From Nitratireductor sp. (GTDB taxonomy: Bacteria; Pseudomonadota; Alphaproteobacteria; Rhizobiales; Rhizobiaceae): a stretch of 64,000 bases of DNA. The notes beneath the pieces are model-generated. The model worked only from the letters and a program-made list of their open reading frames with translations. It was not told the DNA's origin and did no database searches. Location of the stretch: the NCBI GenBank assembly GCA_020637805.1, contig JACKJU010000004.1, positions 62,001 through 126,000 of the forward strand. Direction: 5' to 3'. Both the position numbers and the translations under genes were made by a program. Below, piece after piece: positions 34,613-43,725 of this stretch (position 1 is its first letter; every line of letters starts with the position of its first letter).

Positions 34613-37597
34613 CTGACCTTCGAATGTTCCGGCGGGAATTCCGCCGGATATTCCGGCAAATCAAGACGAAGTTCCGCATTGACCCAACGCAATTCCAAAC
34701 GGATCGCCAAAGGCATTTCTCATCGCTTCCTGAGCGTGATCCTGGCGTTTTCCGCCGTCGTCTTCATGGCGCTCGCCGGACCGGCGGCAGCTGTGGAACC
34801 GATCTCGGTCACCAAGGACCTGAAGGCGATCGACATCACGAACATCGGTGACCGCTATTCCGGGCAGGAAGGGAGCCTTAGGGTTTCGACCGCGCCAGAC
34901 CGGGACGGCATCGTGCGCCGCGTGGAAATTCGACCAAAGGTCGATACTGGCTCCACAAACTGGTATGTTTTCGCACTGGCGAACGACACGAGCGAACAGC
35001 TTGACCGGCTAATCGTTGCCCCGCACTACCGCCTTGTCGGATCGGGTCTGCTGCGCCCGGACCTCGACTCCACGCGCATCGTCGCGATCACGCCCTCCGA
35101 AGGGTTTTCGCTCGAGGCGCAGGAAGACCGCGAGGCAGACGTATTTCTGATCACGCTCGATCCGGGCGCGGTGATCACGCTGATCGCTGAACTCAAGACG
35201 CCACAACTGCCCAAACTCACCTTGTGGGAGCCTGCCGCCTACAAGGATACGGTGAACAGTTTCACGCTGTACCGTGGCATCGTTCTGGGCATTTCCGGCC
35301 TGCTCGCCGTGTTCCTGACCATTCTCTTCATCGTCAAGAGCAATGCCGTCTTCCCGGCCACTGCCGCGCTTGCGTGGGGCGTGCTTGCCTATATCTGCGT
35401 TGATTTCGGGTTCTGGGACCGCGTGATTTCGATCACCCAGTCCAGCGAACGCTTGTGGCGCTCGGGTGCCGAAGTCTTTCTGGCAGCGGCAATCCTCATC
35501 TTTCTCTACGCCTACCTGCGGCTGAACCGGCTGAGCCGGAATTTCACCTTTCTCGTTGTCGGTTGGCTGCTCGGCCTCGGCATTCTGCTCGGCGTGGTTC
35601 TGTTCGATGCCTCGATTGCCGCCGGGATTGCGCGCGTATCCTTCGCCGCCGCTGTTTTCCTTGGAGCGGTCGTCATTCTCTACATGAGCTTCCGGGGCTT
35701 CGACCGCGCGATCATGCTGATCCCGACCTGGATATTGACACTGGCATGGCTGGCCGGGTCGTGGATGACAGTTACCGGCCGGATTTCCAACGACATCGTG
35801 CAGCCGGCGCTTGGCGGAGGACTGGTGCTGATCGTCATGCTGCTTGCATTCACGATCCTCCAGAATGCATTCACTGGTGGTGCGCTGGCGCAGGGCCTTG
35901 TCAGCGATGCGGAACGGCGCGCGCTTGCCCTGATCGGTGCCGGTGACATTTTCTGGGACTGGGATGTTGCGCGCGATACAGTCAGCACAGGCCCGGCACT
36001 CTCGGAAATTCTTGCTACGCCGGAACGCGAACTCAACGGCGCGATGCGCAACACGCTGAACCTCATTCACCCCAATGATCGCGAGCGCTACCACTCGACA
36101 CTGGAATCGATCGTCGAGCACAAGCGCGGCAAGGTCAGCACGATGTTCCGCATGCGGTCCAACGAAGGCCATTATCACTGGTTCAAGCTCCGCGCCCGGC
36201 CCATGCTCGGTGCCGACGGTAACGTGATCCGCTGCATCGGGACGATTGCCGACATCACCGACTCCAAGAACGCGGAAGAACGGCTGTTGCAGGATTCCGT
36301 GCGCGACAACCTGACGGGACTGGAAAACCGGGAACTGTTCGCCAACCGGCTGGACATGGTGATGCAGCTTGCCAAGCGTTCGGGTTCGGCCCGGCCATCT
36401 GTGTTCCACATCAACATCGACAAGTTCCAGGAAACCAACCAGAAGATCGGATTTGCAGCCGGTGACACCATCCTTCTGACCGTTGCGCGCAGGCTTTCAC
36501 GCCTTCTGCATCCAGGCGACTCCATCGCCAGGCTTGGCGGCGACCAGTTTGCGATCCTGCTCCTGTCGGAAACCAAGCCCGACCGCATAGCGAGCTTTGC
36601 CGATTCCATCCGCAAGACCATGCGTTCGCCGATCCAGTTCGGCGAGAAGGAAATCGCACTTACGGCTTCCATCGGGATTGCCACATGGACGCGCGACCAG
36701 TCAGGCGCGCAAAACCTGATGCGCGATGCAGAACTCGCAATGCTTCATGCCAAGCGCATGGGTGGCAACCGCATCGAGCCGTTTCGCCCTGCCTTCCGCA
36801 CGAGCAAGGACGACATCGTCATTCTTGTCGAGGATCTCAAGCTTGCTCTGGATGCCGGTGAGATTTCCATCCTGTATCAGCCAATCGTGCGCCTGGCCGA
36901 CAGCACGACAGCGGGCTTCGAGGCCCTCGTGCGCTGGAATCATGCGAAACTTGGCAACGTGTCACCCGCCGACTTCATTCCGGTGGCTGAAAGCGCGGGC
37001 CTGATCGGGCGGTTGGGCAAGTATGTACTGGAACGCGCCGCCCGCGATTTTGCAGCACTGCATTCTGCCAATCCCGAGCAGAAGCCTTTCGTAAGCGTCA
37101 ATATCTCCAGCCGGGAATTGCTCCGTGACGATCTGGTGCACGACATCCGCGCGACACTGAAGAAAACCGGGCTGGATCCGGCCTCCCTCAAGGTCGAGAT
37201 CACGGAAAGCCTTGTCATGGAAAACCCGGAATATTCTTCCGAGGTACTCAGGCGCATCAAGGCGCTGGGCGTCGGGCTGGCGCTGGACGATTTCGGCACC
37301 GGCTACTCCAGCCTTGCATATCTCCTGCGACTGCCCTTCGACACCATCAAGATCGACTCATCGTTCATACAGGCACGCGAACGCAAGGAACGGCTGGTTG
37401 TTCTACGCTCGATCATCGCGATGGCGCATGGGCTGGAGCAAAAGCTGGTCGCTGAAGGCGTTGAACTGGAGACCGATGTCACCGAACTGAGCCAACTGGG
37501 CTGCGAGTTCGCGCAGGGTTTCTATTTCGGCGAGGCGATTTCGCAGGATCAGGTCAAGGACCTGCTGCACGACGAATACCGGATGGCGGGACAGTAG
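34583..37597 (+). CDS. Membrane PAS-GGDEF-EAL protein, predicted c-di-GMP phosphodiesterase
   Basis: About 1000 aa. A signal-like hydrophobic stretch ends in GPAAAVEP, followed by a periplasmic sensor region, about seven membrane segments (35250-35880), a PAS domain, a GGDEF domain and an EAL domain. The GGDEF motif reads GGDQF (CAG at 36545), so cyclase activity is doubtful. The EAL side keeps EALVRW, VSVNIS, EITES and DDFGTGYSS, so it should hydrolyse c-di-GMP. The start is unresolved: the given TTG is one option, in-frame ATGs lie at 34496 and 34511 inside the GNAT gene, and the next is at 34766 within the signal segment. Confidence 0.85.
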   Translation: MALAALSRYRLTFECSGGNSAGYSGKSRRSSALTQRNSKRIAKGISHRFLSVILAFSAVVFMALAGPAAAVEPISVTKDLKAIDITNIGDRYSGQEGSLRVSTAPDRDGIVRRVEIRPKVDTGSTNWYVFALANDTSEQLDRLIVAPHYRLVGSGLLRPDLDSTRIVAITPSEGFSLEAQEDREADVFLITLDPGAVITLIAELKTPQLPKLTLWEPAAYKDTVNSFTLYRGIVLGISGLLAVFLTILFIVKSNAVFPATAALAWGVLAYICVDFGFWDRVISITQSSERLWRSGAEVFLAAAILIFLYAYLRLNRLSRNFTFLVVGWLLGLGILLGVVLFDASIAAGIARVSFAAAVFLGAVVILYMSFRGFDRAIMLIPTWILTLAWLAGSWMTVTGRISNDIVQPALGGGLVLIVMLLAFTILQNAFTGGALAQGLVSDAERRALALIGAGDIFWDWDVARDTVSTGPALSEILATPERELNGAMRNTLNLIHPNDRERYHSTLESIVEHKRGKVSTMFRMRSNEGHYHWFKLRARPMLGADGNVIRCIGTIADITDSKNAEERLLQDSVRDNLTGLENRELFANRLDMVMQLAKRSGSARPSVFHINIDKFQETNQKIGFAAGDTILLTVARRLSRLLHPGDSIARLGGDQFAILLLSETKPDRIASFADSIRKTMRSPIQFGEKEIALTASIGIATWTRDQSGAQNLMRDAELAMLHAKRMGGNRIEPFRPAFRTSKDDIVILVEDLKLALDAGEISILYQPIVRLADSTTAGFEALVRWNHAKLGNVSPADFIPVAESAGLIGRLGKYVLERAARDFAALHSANPEQKPFVSVNISSRELLRDDLVHDIRATLKKTGLDPASLKVEITESLVMENPEYSSEVLRRIKALGVGLALDDFGTGYSSLAYLLRLPFDTIKIDSSFIQARERKERLVVLRSIIAMAHGLEQKLVAEGVELETDVTELSQLGCEFAQGFYFGEAISQDQVKDLLHDEYRMAGQ

Positions 37598-37630
37598 AAC
37601 GCTACGGCACCAAGGGCCGCAGCCAGAAGG

Positions 37631-38218
37631 TCAGGCGTGGCCCGTTTCCTGCGAGAGGAGGCCGGGATTGATACCCATGGACTGCATCGCCCGGGCATAT
37701 TTCGCGCCGGCATCTGCACTGAAGATGATATCGCTGTCGCACTCGGCAATCAGCCAGCCATTAGCTGCAAGCTCTTCTTCGAGTTGCCCCGCTGACCAGC
37801 CCGAATAGCCCAGCGCCATCAGGAACTTCTCGGGACCCTTGCCGATCGCCAGTTCCCGCAGAACCTCCAGCGTTGCGGTCAGGCAAACCTTGCCGTCGAC
37901 CTTGAGCGTGCCCTCGGCCTGGTAGTCGGGCGAGTGCAGCACGAAACCCCTGCCCTGCTCGACAGGGCCGCCTGTGTGCAGCCCCGCAGCTACGACATTC
38001 TCCGGGACACCATCGCGCTCATTTTCCGCAATGATGTTGAGCTGTTCCAGAAAATCGAGCGTACCGGGGGTTTCCAGCGGACGATTGATGATGAAGCCCA
38101 TGGAGCCTTCCCCGGAGTGGGCGCACAGGTAGATGACCGACTTCTCGAAACGGCTGTCGCCCATGCCCGGCATGGCAACCAAAAACTTGCCCTCGAGCGA
38201 AGTGGCATCTGCAAACAT
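37631..38218 (-). CDS. yqgE: UPF0301 family protein YqgE/AlgH
   Basis: A 195-aa protein of the YqgE/AlgH family. Motifs visible are LEGKFLVAMPGMGD at the start, SMGFIINRPL, GGPVEQGRGFVLH and LGYSGWSAGQLE. The family is conserved in Gram-negatives and has no settled biochemical role. I chose the ATG at 38218, preceded by AGGA with an 8-base gap, over a longer frame reaching 38314. It converges with the EAL gene. Confidence 0.92.
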   Translation of the reverse strand: MFADATSLEGKFLVAMPGMGDSRFEKSVIYLCAHSGEGSMGFIINRPLETPGTLDFLEQLNIIAENERDGVPENVVAAGLHTGGPVEQGRGFVLHSPDYQAEGTLKVDGKVCLTATLEVLRELAIGKGPEKFLMALGYSGWSAGQLEEELAANGWLIAECDSDIIFSADAGAKYARAMQSMGINPGLLSQETGHA

Positions 38219-38519
38219 CGTCGTATTCCTGACCTTGCGTTTCCCGGATCGGAGCCAGCCCGTCATCCGCGTGAGCTTGGTTGCGCGTTCCGCGTTCGCT
38301 GCTTCACCGGACACCTGTCTTATCGCGCCCGGAACAAATCGGTTCGTCGCATTTGTAGCAAGCTGTTGTGCATCTGCACAACAGGGTTGTGCAACCGATT
38401 GCCTGCAATGTCCATTGCCGGAGCAAGCCGTTGGCCATGGTCTTGTGTTTCACAAGAGCTTGAACGTTGGTAGCCATTCGTGCATCGAACCCGTTGGCAA
38501 ACCGCAATATGATACCCAC

Positions 38520-39356
38520 ATGAAAAACATGAAACTGAAACGCGGCCTTTTCTTCCTTCTGGCGGTGACGCCACTTGCATTCGCTGCCTATTCCCCGCCC
38601 GCCCACTCTGCATCGAGCGGTTGGGAGGATATTGGCGGCGGCAAGGCAAGACTGGTGGCAGTCGTGCACCCCGAGGAAGGCCGTATCGAGGGCTTCGTGG
38701 AATTCGCTCTCGAAGAAGGCTGGAAGACCTACTGGAAATATCCGGGCGACAGCGGCATCGCTCCCGAGTTCGATTTCTCGCAATCAAGTGGCGTGGCGAT
38801 CGACCAAATCTCCTTTCCCGCCCCGAAATTCATCCGGATTCCGGGTAGTTCTTTCGCCGGATACAAGGGCGATACGCGCTTTGTCTTCGAGGGAGCGATC
38901 GGCGGTCCCAATCCCTCGCTCTCCCTCAACCTCATGGCCGGAGTCTGCAAGGATATCTGCATACCTGCGATGGCGTCTTTTTCAATCGACGCGGCAGAAC
39001 TCGAAGCCAGCGATGTGAGGTCAATGCTCGAACTGGACGAGGCACGCGAGCACCTGCCCAAATCAGCGACAGGCGAACTCGGTGTGGTTCATGGCACGCT
39101 GGCCTCCGATGGCACGCTGACCTTCGATGCGCAGGTGCCGGTCAATACCGATGATGCCCAGCTGTTCGTCATGCCGCCAGCCGGTCTCTTCCCCACAGAA
39201 CCGCAGGCCGAAAGCGGGCAATCCGGCACCGCCAGGGTATTCACATCATCTCTCGGCAGCGATTTCGTTCGAGACGAGGCGGTTGGTCAGAGCTGGGAAT
39301 ACGTGCTGACCACCGGAAGCGAGGCGGTTACGGGCCGGGTCGAACTTCAGCCATAA
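38520..39356 (+). CDS. Exported DsbD alpha-domain-like protein
   Basis: A 278-aa protein with a signal peptide (cleavage near AHSASS). The mature region resembles the N-terminal immunoglobulin-like domain of DsbD/ScsB, with WEDIGGGKARLVAVV and WKTYWKYPGDSG. The motif CKDICIPA supplies a CxxxC pair, as in ScsB. The transmembrane and thioredoxin domains of full DsbD are absent. Likely a periplasmic thiol carrier needing a separate membrane reductase, but that is inference. It faces the peroxiredoxin gene downstream. Confidence 0.85.
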   Translation: MKNMKLKRGLFFLLAVTPLAFAAYSPPAHSASSGWEDIGGGKARLVAVVHPEEGRIEGFVEFALEEGWKTYWKYPGDSGIAPEFDFSQSSGVAIDQISFPAPKFIRIPGSSFAGYKGDTRFVFEGAIGGPNPSLSLNLMAGVCKDICIPAMASFSIDAAELEASDVRSMLELDEAREHLPKSATGELGVVHGTLASDGTLTFDAQVPVNTDDAQLFVMPPAGLFPTEPQAESGQSGTARVFTSSLGSDFVRDEAVGQSWEYVLTTGSEAVTGRVELQP

Positions 39357-39453
39357 CCCGGGAAAACGTTATTCCACTGCCTGCGGCCACTGGACGTTCC
39401 CGTTTTCCCGCCTAAATTCGCGACATGCAAACATACTCAAAGGAAAAGTGCAC

Positions 39454-39936
39454 ATGACGATCAAGCCAGGCGACAGCATTCCCTCTTCCACCCTTCACGA
39501 GATGACTGAAGACGGCATAGAGGAGGTGGCAACAGATGACTTCTTCAAGGGCCGCAAGATCGTGATGTTTGGCCTGCCCGGTGCCTTCACTCCGACCTGC
39601 CACCGAAATCACCTGCCGGGCTTCCTGGACAATCTGGGCGCCATTCAGAGCAAGGGCGTGGATGAGGTTGCCGTGCTTGCGGTCAACGATCCGTTCGTGA
39701 TGTGGGCATGGTCGAAAGACACCGGCGGCAAGGGAAAGATACGCTTTCTTTCAGACGGCGATGCCAGCTTCTCGAAAGCACTGGGGCTCGAAATCGATCT
39801 GGGCGCGAAACTCGGCCTGCGCTGCAAGCGCTTCTCGATGATCATCGAGGACGGAGTGGTCAAGACGCTGAATATCGAGGAAGCTCCGGGCAAGGTTGAA
39901 AGCTCCGGCGCTGCGGCCATTCTCGAGCAGCTTTAG
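39454..39936 (+). CDS. Peroxiredoxin (Prx5 family)
   Basis: A 160-aa peroxiredoxin of the Prx5 type. The peroxidatic Cys is residue 49 in FTPTCHRNH. It reduces peroxides with a thiol donor, probably glutathione/glutaredoxin in this group. An AGGA site lies 9 bases before the ATG at 39454; a GTG at 39448 is too close to it. The stop codon interlocks with that of rnhA on the other strand, a compact convergent arrangement. Confidence 0.93.
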   Translation: MTIKPGDSIPSSTLHEMTEDGIEEVATDDFFKGRKIVMFGLPGAFTPTCHRNHLPGFLDNLGAIQSKGVDEVAVLAVNDPFVMWAWSKDTGGKGKIRFLSDGDASFSKALGLEIDLGAKLGLRCKRFSMIIEDGVVKTLNIEEAPGKVESSGAAAILEQL

Positions 39937-40418
39937 TCTGAGTCCACACCGGGGATATATCCCGGTTTGTAGGGAGCCATTCCCCTTCGAGCCAGCTCAT
40001 CTGCCTTCTCGTTTTCGGGAACGCCTGCATGGCCCTTTACCCAATGCCACTCGACACGGTGCCGTTCGCGCGCCGTGTCGAGTTCCCGCCAAAGGTCGTC
40101 ATTCTTGACCGGCTTTTTCTGGGACGTCTTCCAGCCGTTGCGCTTCCAGCCGGACAGCCATTCGGTAATGCCGCCCTTCACGTACTGGCTGTCAGTGTGC
40201 AGATGCACCTCGCACGGTCTCTTGAGGGCATTCAACGCCTCGATCGCGGCCATCAGTTCCATGCGGTTGTTGGTGGTCTCTTTCTCCCCGCCAAACAACT
40301 CCTTCTCGCGGCCATTGAACCGCAACAGCGCACCCCAGCCGCCAGGACCCGGATTGCCCGAGCAGGCACCATCCGTCCAAATCTCGACGGCGGCGCGTTT
40401 TTCCGGATCGCCGCTCAC
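39933..40418 (-). CDS. rnhA: Ribonuclease HI
   Basis: A 161-aa type 1 RNase H that degrades RNA in RNA-DNA hybrids. The catalytic residues are all present: Asp16 (WTDGACSGNPG), Glu54 (NNRMEL), Asp76 (HTDSQYV) and the final Asp in the KADELARRG region near residue 141. Its start overlaps the end of thrB by 4 bp (ATGA), so it is translated from the thrB message. Confidence 0.97.
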   Translation of the reverse strand: MSGDPEKRAAVEIWTDGACSGNPGPGGWGALLRFNGREKELFGGEKETTNNRMELMAAIEALNALKRPCEVHLHTDSQYVKGGITEWLSGWKRNGWKTSQKKPVKNDDLWRELDTARERHRVEWHWVKGHAGVPENEKADELARRGMAPYKPGYIPGVDSD

Positions 40419-41401
40419 GCCTTGAGCCCCGCCATTTCGCGGTCGAGTCCATACAGGGCTGCGTTGTCTATACCCTGATGGAACTTCAGGCGCGCGATGT
40501 ACTCACCCGGATTTTTCGGTGTAACAAGCGCGCCGGGCGGGACGTTCAGCCAGTCATACAGCCGCGTCAGCAGAAAGCGGAGCGCCGAGCCACGTGCCAG
40601 GACCGGCAGTCTTTCGAATTCGGATTCCGAAAGACCGCGGACCGCTGTGTAGCCCTGCAGCATCGCCCGTGCCTTGGTCGTGTTGAAAGAAAGATTGGGC
40701 TCGAAACACCAGGCATTCAGGCAGATGGCCAGATCATAGGCCAGCAGGTCGTTGCAGGCGAAATAGAAATCGATGATGCCGGACAGCCTGTCCTTCAGGA
40801 AAAACACGTTGTCGGTGAACAGGTCGGCATGGATGACACCGGAGGGCAGTTCAGCCGGCCAATTGGATTCGAGATAATCCAGTTCCTTCGCGATCATTTC
40901 CGACAGGCCCGGCGTCACCTCGTCAGCTCGGGCTTGCGACATCTCGAACAGCGGGCGCCAGCCATCCATGTCGAGGGCATTCTTGCGCCGGATCGAAAAG
41001 CCTTCTCCCGCGATATGGAAGCGGGCCAGCGCGCCACCCAGTTCGTGGCAGTGAGAGGGTTGCGGACGCCGAACCGAATAGCCTTCCAGAAAAGTGATGA
41101 TGGCGGCAGGCCGTCCGGCCAGTTCGCCGATCATCTCGCCGGATTGCATCTTGACCGGCTGGGGACAGACGATGCCCTTGGCATGGAGATGCTCCATGAG
41201 GCCCAGAAAGAACGGCAGGTCCCTGGCATCGACCCGTTTTTCGTACAGGGTGAGGATGTAGTTGCCGGTATCCGTGGTCAGAAGATAGTTGGAATTCTCG
41301 ACGCCCTCCGCAATTCCCTTGAAGGAATGCAGTTCGCCAAGCGTGTACTGCCTGAGATGGGCGACAAGCGCCTCGTCGGTGACTTCGGTATAGACGGCCA
41401 T
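40415..41401 (-). CDS. thrB: Homoserine kinase (APH-fold type)
   Basis: A 328-aa ThrB of the aminoglycoside-phosphotransferase-like fold used in many alphaproteobacteria. The catalytic loop HADLFTDN is near residues 193-200, and the metal-binding IIDFYFACND follows. It phosphorylates homoserine to feed ThrC (31028). It follows ispH closely and overlaps rnhA by 4 bp, giving an ispH-thrB-rnhA operon. No feedback motif is evident in the leader. Confidence 0.95.
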   Translation of the reverse strand: MAVYTEVTDEALVAHLRQYTLGELHSFKGIAEGVENSNYLLTTDTGNYILTLYEKRVDARDLPFFLGLMEHLHAKGIVCPQPVKMQSGEMIGELAGRPAAIITFLEGYSVRRPQPSHCHELGGALARFHIAGEGFSIRRKNALDMDGWRPLFEMSQARADEVTPGLSEMIAKELDYLESNWPAELPSGVIHADLFTDNVFFLKDRLSGIIDFYFACNDLLAYDLAICLNAWCFEPNLSFNTTKARAMLQGYTAVRGLSESEFERLPVLARGSALRFLLTRLYDWLNVPPGALVTPKNPGEYIARLKFHQGIDNAALYGLDREMAGLKA

Positions 41402-41418
41402 GAAACCCGTTTACCCGA

Positions 41419-42447
41419 TCATGCTTCAGTTGCAAGCGTGCCGTTGACGAAAGCCATGTCGGCAGCCGTCAATTCCGTCTGGCGCAGGTCACGGACGACA
41501 GGAAAATTCTCGCCTTCCTGTACGGTCTCGGCAAGTTCGATCTCGGTATCGAAGCGCTCGCGGAAAGCGGAAATGATCTGATCGACAAGAATTTCCGGTG
41601 CCGAAGCTCCCGCTGACAGGCCGACGACGATTTCATTCCTGCCCGGCGCGGGCTCGAACTCTTCCCAGCGGATCTCATGGGCACCCTGAACCAGCATTGC
41701 GCGCCTGGCGCCGGCCTTGCTTGCAACCTCGACCAATCTCTTGGAATTCGAGGAGTTGGGCGCACCGACGATCAGGAAGTGGTCCGCTCCGGGCGCTGCG
41801 GCCTTCACCGCTTCCTGCCTGTTGGTGGTGGCGTAGCAGATCGATTCGGCCGCCGGGTCGGCCAGATCAGGAAACCGCTCCTTGAGGCGTTCCAGAATAT
41901 CGGTCGTGTCGTCCACCGAAAGCGTGGTCTGCGTGACATAGCCCAGCATGGTGGGGTCCGCAGGCATGTAGTTGTCTGCATCCTCCACCGTTTCGATCAG
42001 CGTCATCTCGCCGCTTGCCACCTGCCCCATCGTTCCGATCACTTCGGGATGGCCTGCATGGCCGATCAACAGGACGTGGCGGCCATTGCGAATATGGCGA
42101 AGTGCCTGCTTGTGAACCTTGGAGACGAGCGGACAGGTTGCGTCGAGATAGAGAAGGTGGCGGGTCTCGGCGTCGGCCGGAACGGATTTCGGCACGCCGT
42201 GGGCGGAGAATATCACCGGCTGGCTGGTGGGCGGTATCTGGTCGAGTTCCCGCACGAAGACCGCACCCTTTGCCTCAAGCCCCTCGACCACGTAGCGATT
42301 GTGGACGATCTCATGGCGAACATATACCGGAGCGCCGTACTTCTTGAGAGCGAGCACGACCATCTGGATGGCACGGTCCACACCGGCACAAAACCCTCGC
42401 GGGCCGCAGAGACGCAGGACAAGTTTCGGGCTTTCGCTATTGTGCAT
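41419..42447 (-). CDS. ispH: 4-hydroxy-3-methylbut-2-enyl diphosphate reductase
   Basis: A 342-aa IspH, the last enzyme of the MEP isoprenoid pathway, producing IPP and DMAPP. Its iron-sulfur cluster ligands are conserved: Cys20 (GFCAGV), the Cys in DATCP near residue 104 and the Cys in ICYAT near 200. The SAHGV motif is also present. The start at 42447 has AGGA seven bases upstream. It lies 17 bp upstream of thrB and downstream of surf1, so it is probably part of the same long transcript. Confidence 0.97.
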   Translation of the reverse strand: MHNSESPKLVLRLCGPRGFCAGVDRAIQMVVLALKKYGAPVYVRHEIVHNRYVVEGLEAKGAVFVRELDQIPPTSQPVIFSAHGVPKSVPADAETRHLLYLDATCPLVSKVHKQALRHIRNGRHVLLIGHAGHPEVIGTMGQVASGEMTLIETVEDADNYMPADPTMLGYVTQTTLSVDDTTDILERLKERFPDLADPAAESICYATTNRQEAVKAAAPGADHFLIVGAPNSSNSKRLVEVASKAGARRAMLVQGAHEIRWEEFEPAPGRNEIVVGLSAGASAPEILVDQIISAFRERFDTEIELAETVQEGENFPVVRDLRQTELTAADMAFVNGTLATEA

Positions 42448-42485
42448 CTGATGTCCTGATTTCTGCAGTTGGCGGCAGCGCCGCA

Positions 42486-43238
42486 TCAGCCGCGTTTACG
42501 GCGTGAATACAGGAAATAGGAGCCAACGCCGAACAGGGCAAGCGCCAATCCGTACCAGGTAACGGCATATTGCAGATGGTTGTTGGGAAACGAGACGATG
42601 GTCGTTCCCCTTACCGGATACTCGCCATCGGGCGATTTACCCGGGAAACCCGCATCGACATACCAGCCTTCCAGTTGCTGCGGGTTGATGCCTGAAAGTG
42701 CGGCCATTGCAGCGATATCGCGCCAGTAGAATGTGCCGGACTGTGGCTCGTTATCGGGCATCATCGAACCCGGCTTGCCGGCTGGCGGCTGGCGCAGCAG
42801 TCCTTCTATCTTCTGCGCCCCCGTGGGAAGCGGTGCAATCGATTTCCAGTTCTCACGCTGTTCGTAGGGAATGAAGCCGCGATTGACGGCGGCATAACGT
42901 TGGACGCTCCCGGAAGGATTGCCGAGTTCGAGGATGTTGAACAGGTTCCAGCCGCTTTGACCTTTGAAGGTCGTGAATTCGAAGGCTGGAGCCGTATCAA
43001 CGAATTTTCCCACAACCACTACCGGGCGGTAATCGAGCGCTCCCTCTGTACCGCCCTTTCCGGCGGCGCCAAGGGCTTCTTCAACCGGCACCGGGGCAGA
43101 GGCGATGCGGCTTTCGACCGTCGCGATCAGGTCTTCCTTCCACGCAAGGCGGCGGACCTGCCAGGTTCCCAGGCTTGCCAGGATGGCGATGCCAACCAGC
43201 ATGCAGGCGAGAACAAGGATTTCAGACTTGCGGATCAT
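42486..43238 (-). CDS. SURF1-family cytochrome oxidase assembly protein
   Basis: A 250-aa inner-membrane protein with one membrane segment at each end (about residues 7-26 and 226-245) and a periplasmic middle. The family motifs LGTWQVRRLAWK, GWNLFNILEL and FYWRDIAAMA match SURF1, which helps insert heme a into subunit I. It lies in the oxidase gene cluster after DUF983. I used the ATG at 43238 with AAGG upstream; the extension to 43286 overlaps DUF983. Confidence 0.93.
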   Translation of the reverse strand: MIRKSEILVLACMLVGIAILASLGTWQVRRLAWKEDLIATVESRIASAPVPVEEALGAAGKGGTEGALDYRPVVVVGKFVDTAPAFEFTTFKGQSGWNLFNILELGNPSGSVQRYAAVNRGFIPYEQRENWKSIAPLPTGAQKIEGLLRQPPAGKPGSMMPDNEPQSGTFYWRDIAAMAALSGINPQQLEGWYVDAGFPGKSPDGEYPVRGTTIVSFPNNHLQYAVTWYGLALALFGVGSYFLYSRRKRG

Positions 43239-43251
43239 GCCGATGCTGCCT

Positions 43252-43656
43252 TCAGTCGCGATCGGCCAGCCTGCCCTCTTGGGCATCCGTCTTGTACTGG
43301 GCGGCGATCATGATGCCCTTCATGGCGCGCAGGCACCAGACGCTCAGGGCGAACGTCACGGGCACCCAGATCACGACGTGCAACCATACTGGCGGGTGAA
43401 ATGCGTTTTCGAAGAGAAGCGCCAGGCCTGCGATGACGAACCCCATGATCAGGATCGCGAACACCGCCGGTCCGTCACCTTCCTCGGCGAAACTCATGTC
43501 GAGACCGCAGACCGCACAGCGGTTTACCGGCTTCAGCATGGACTTGAACAGCTTGCCCTGACCGCAACGCGGGCAGCGCCCCGCCATGCCCGTCGACACG
43601 CTCGAAAGCTCTGGATAGAGCGCCTTGTCCTGCGACTGCTTTTTCGTGCTTGCCAT
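43252..43656 (-). CDS. DUF983 membrane protein
   Basis: A 134-aa protein with two CxxC zinc-ribbon motifs (CPRC near residue 28, CAVC near 47) and two membrane helices in the second half. DUF983 proteins are typically encoded within alphaproteobacterial aa3 oxidase clusters, between ctaE and surf1, exactly as here. A role in oxidase assembly is inferred from context only. GGAGA lies in its leader. A strong terminator separates it from ctaE. Confidence 0.9.
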   Translation of the reverse strand: MASTKKQSQDKALYPELSSVSTGMAGRCPRCGQGKLFKSMLKPVNRCAVCGLDMSFAEEGDGPAVFAILIMGFVIAGLALLFENAFHPPVWLHVVIWVPVTFALSVWCLRAMKGIMIAAQYKTDAQEGRLADRD

Positions 43657-43675
43657 TGCTGTTCTCCAAAAAGTG

Positions 43676-43700
43676 AAAAGGCGGCCTGAGGCCGCCTTTT
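43676..43700 (-). terminator. Strong terminator between ctaE and DUF983
   Basis: A perfect 11-bp stem AAAAGGCGGCC/GGCCGCCTTTT with loop TGA. Downstream on the minus strand the T-rich tract TTTTCACTTTTT follows. It lies inside the oxidase gene cluster, 20 bases before the DUF983 start. Confidence 0.85.
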
Positions 43701-43725
43701 CTATACCGCCAACCGGCGTTCCGGT

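Noticed and set aside
35009..36409. A 466-codon minus-strand open frame opposite the EAL protein
   Set aside because: Highly charged, without a domain, and opposite a clear signalling protein.
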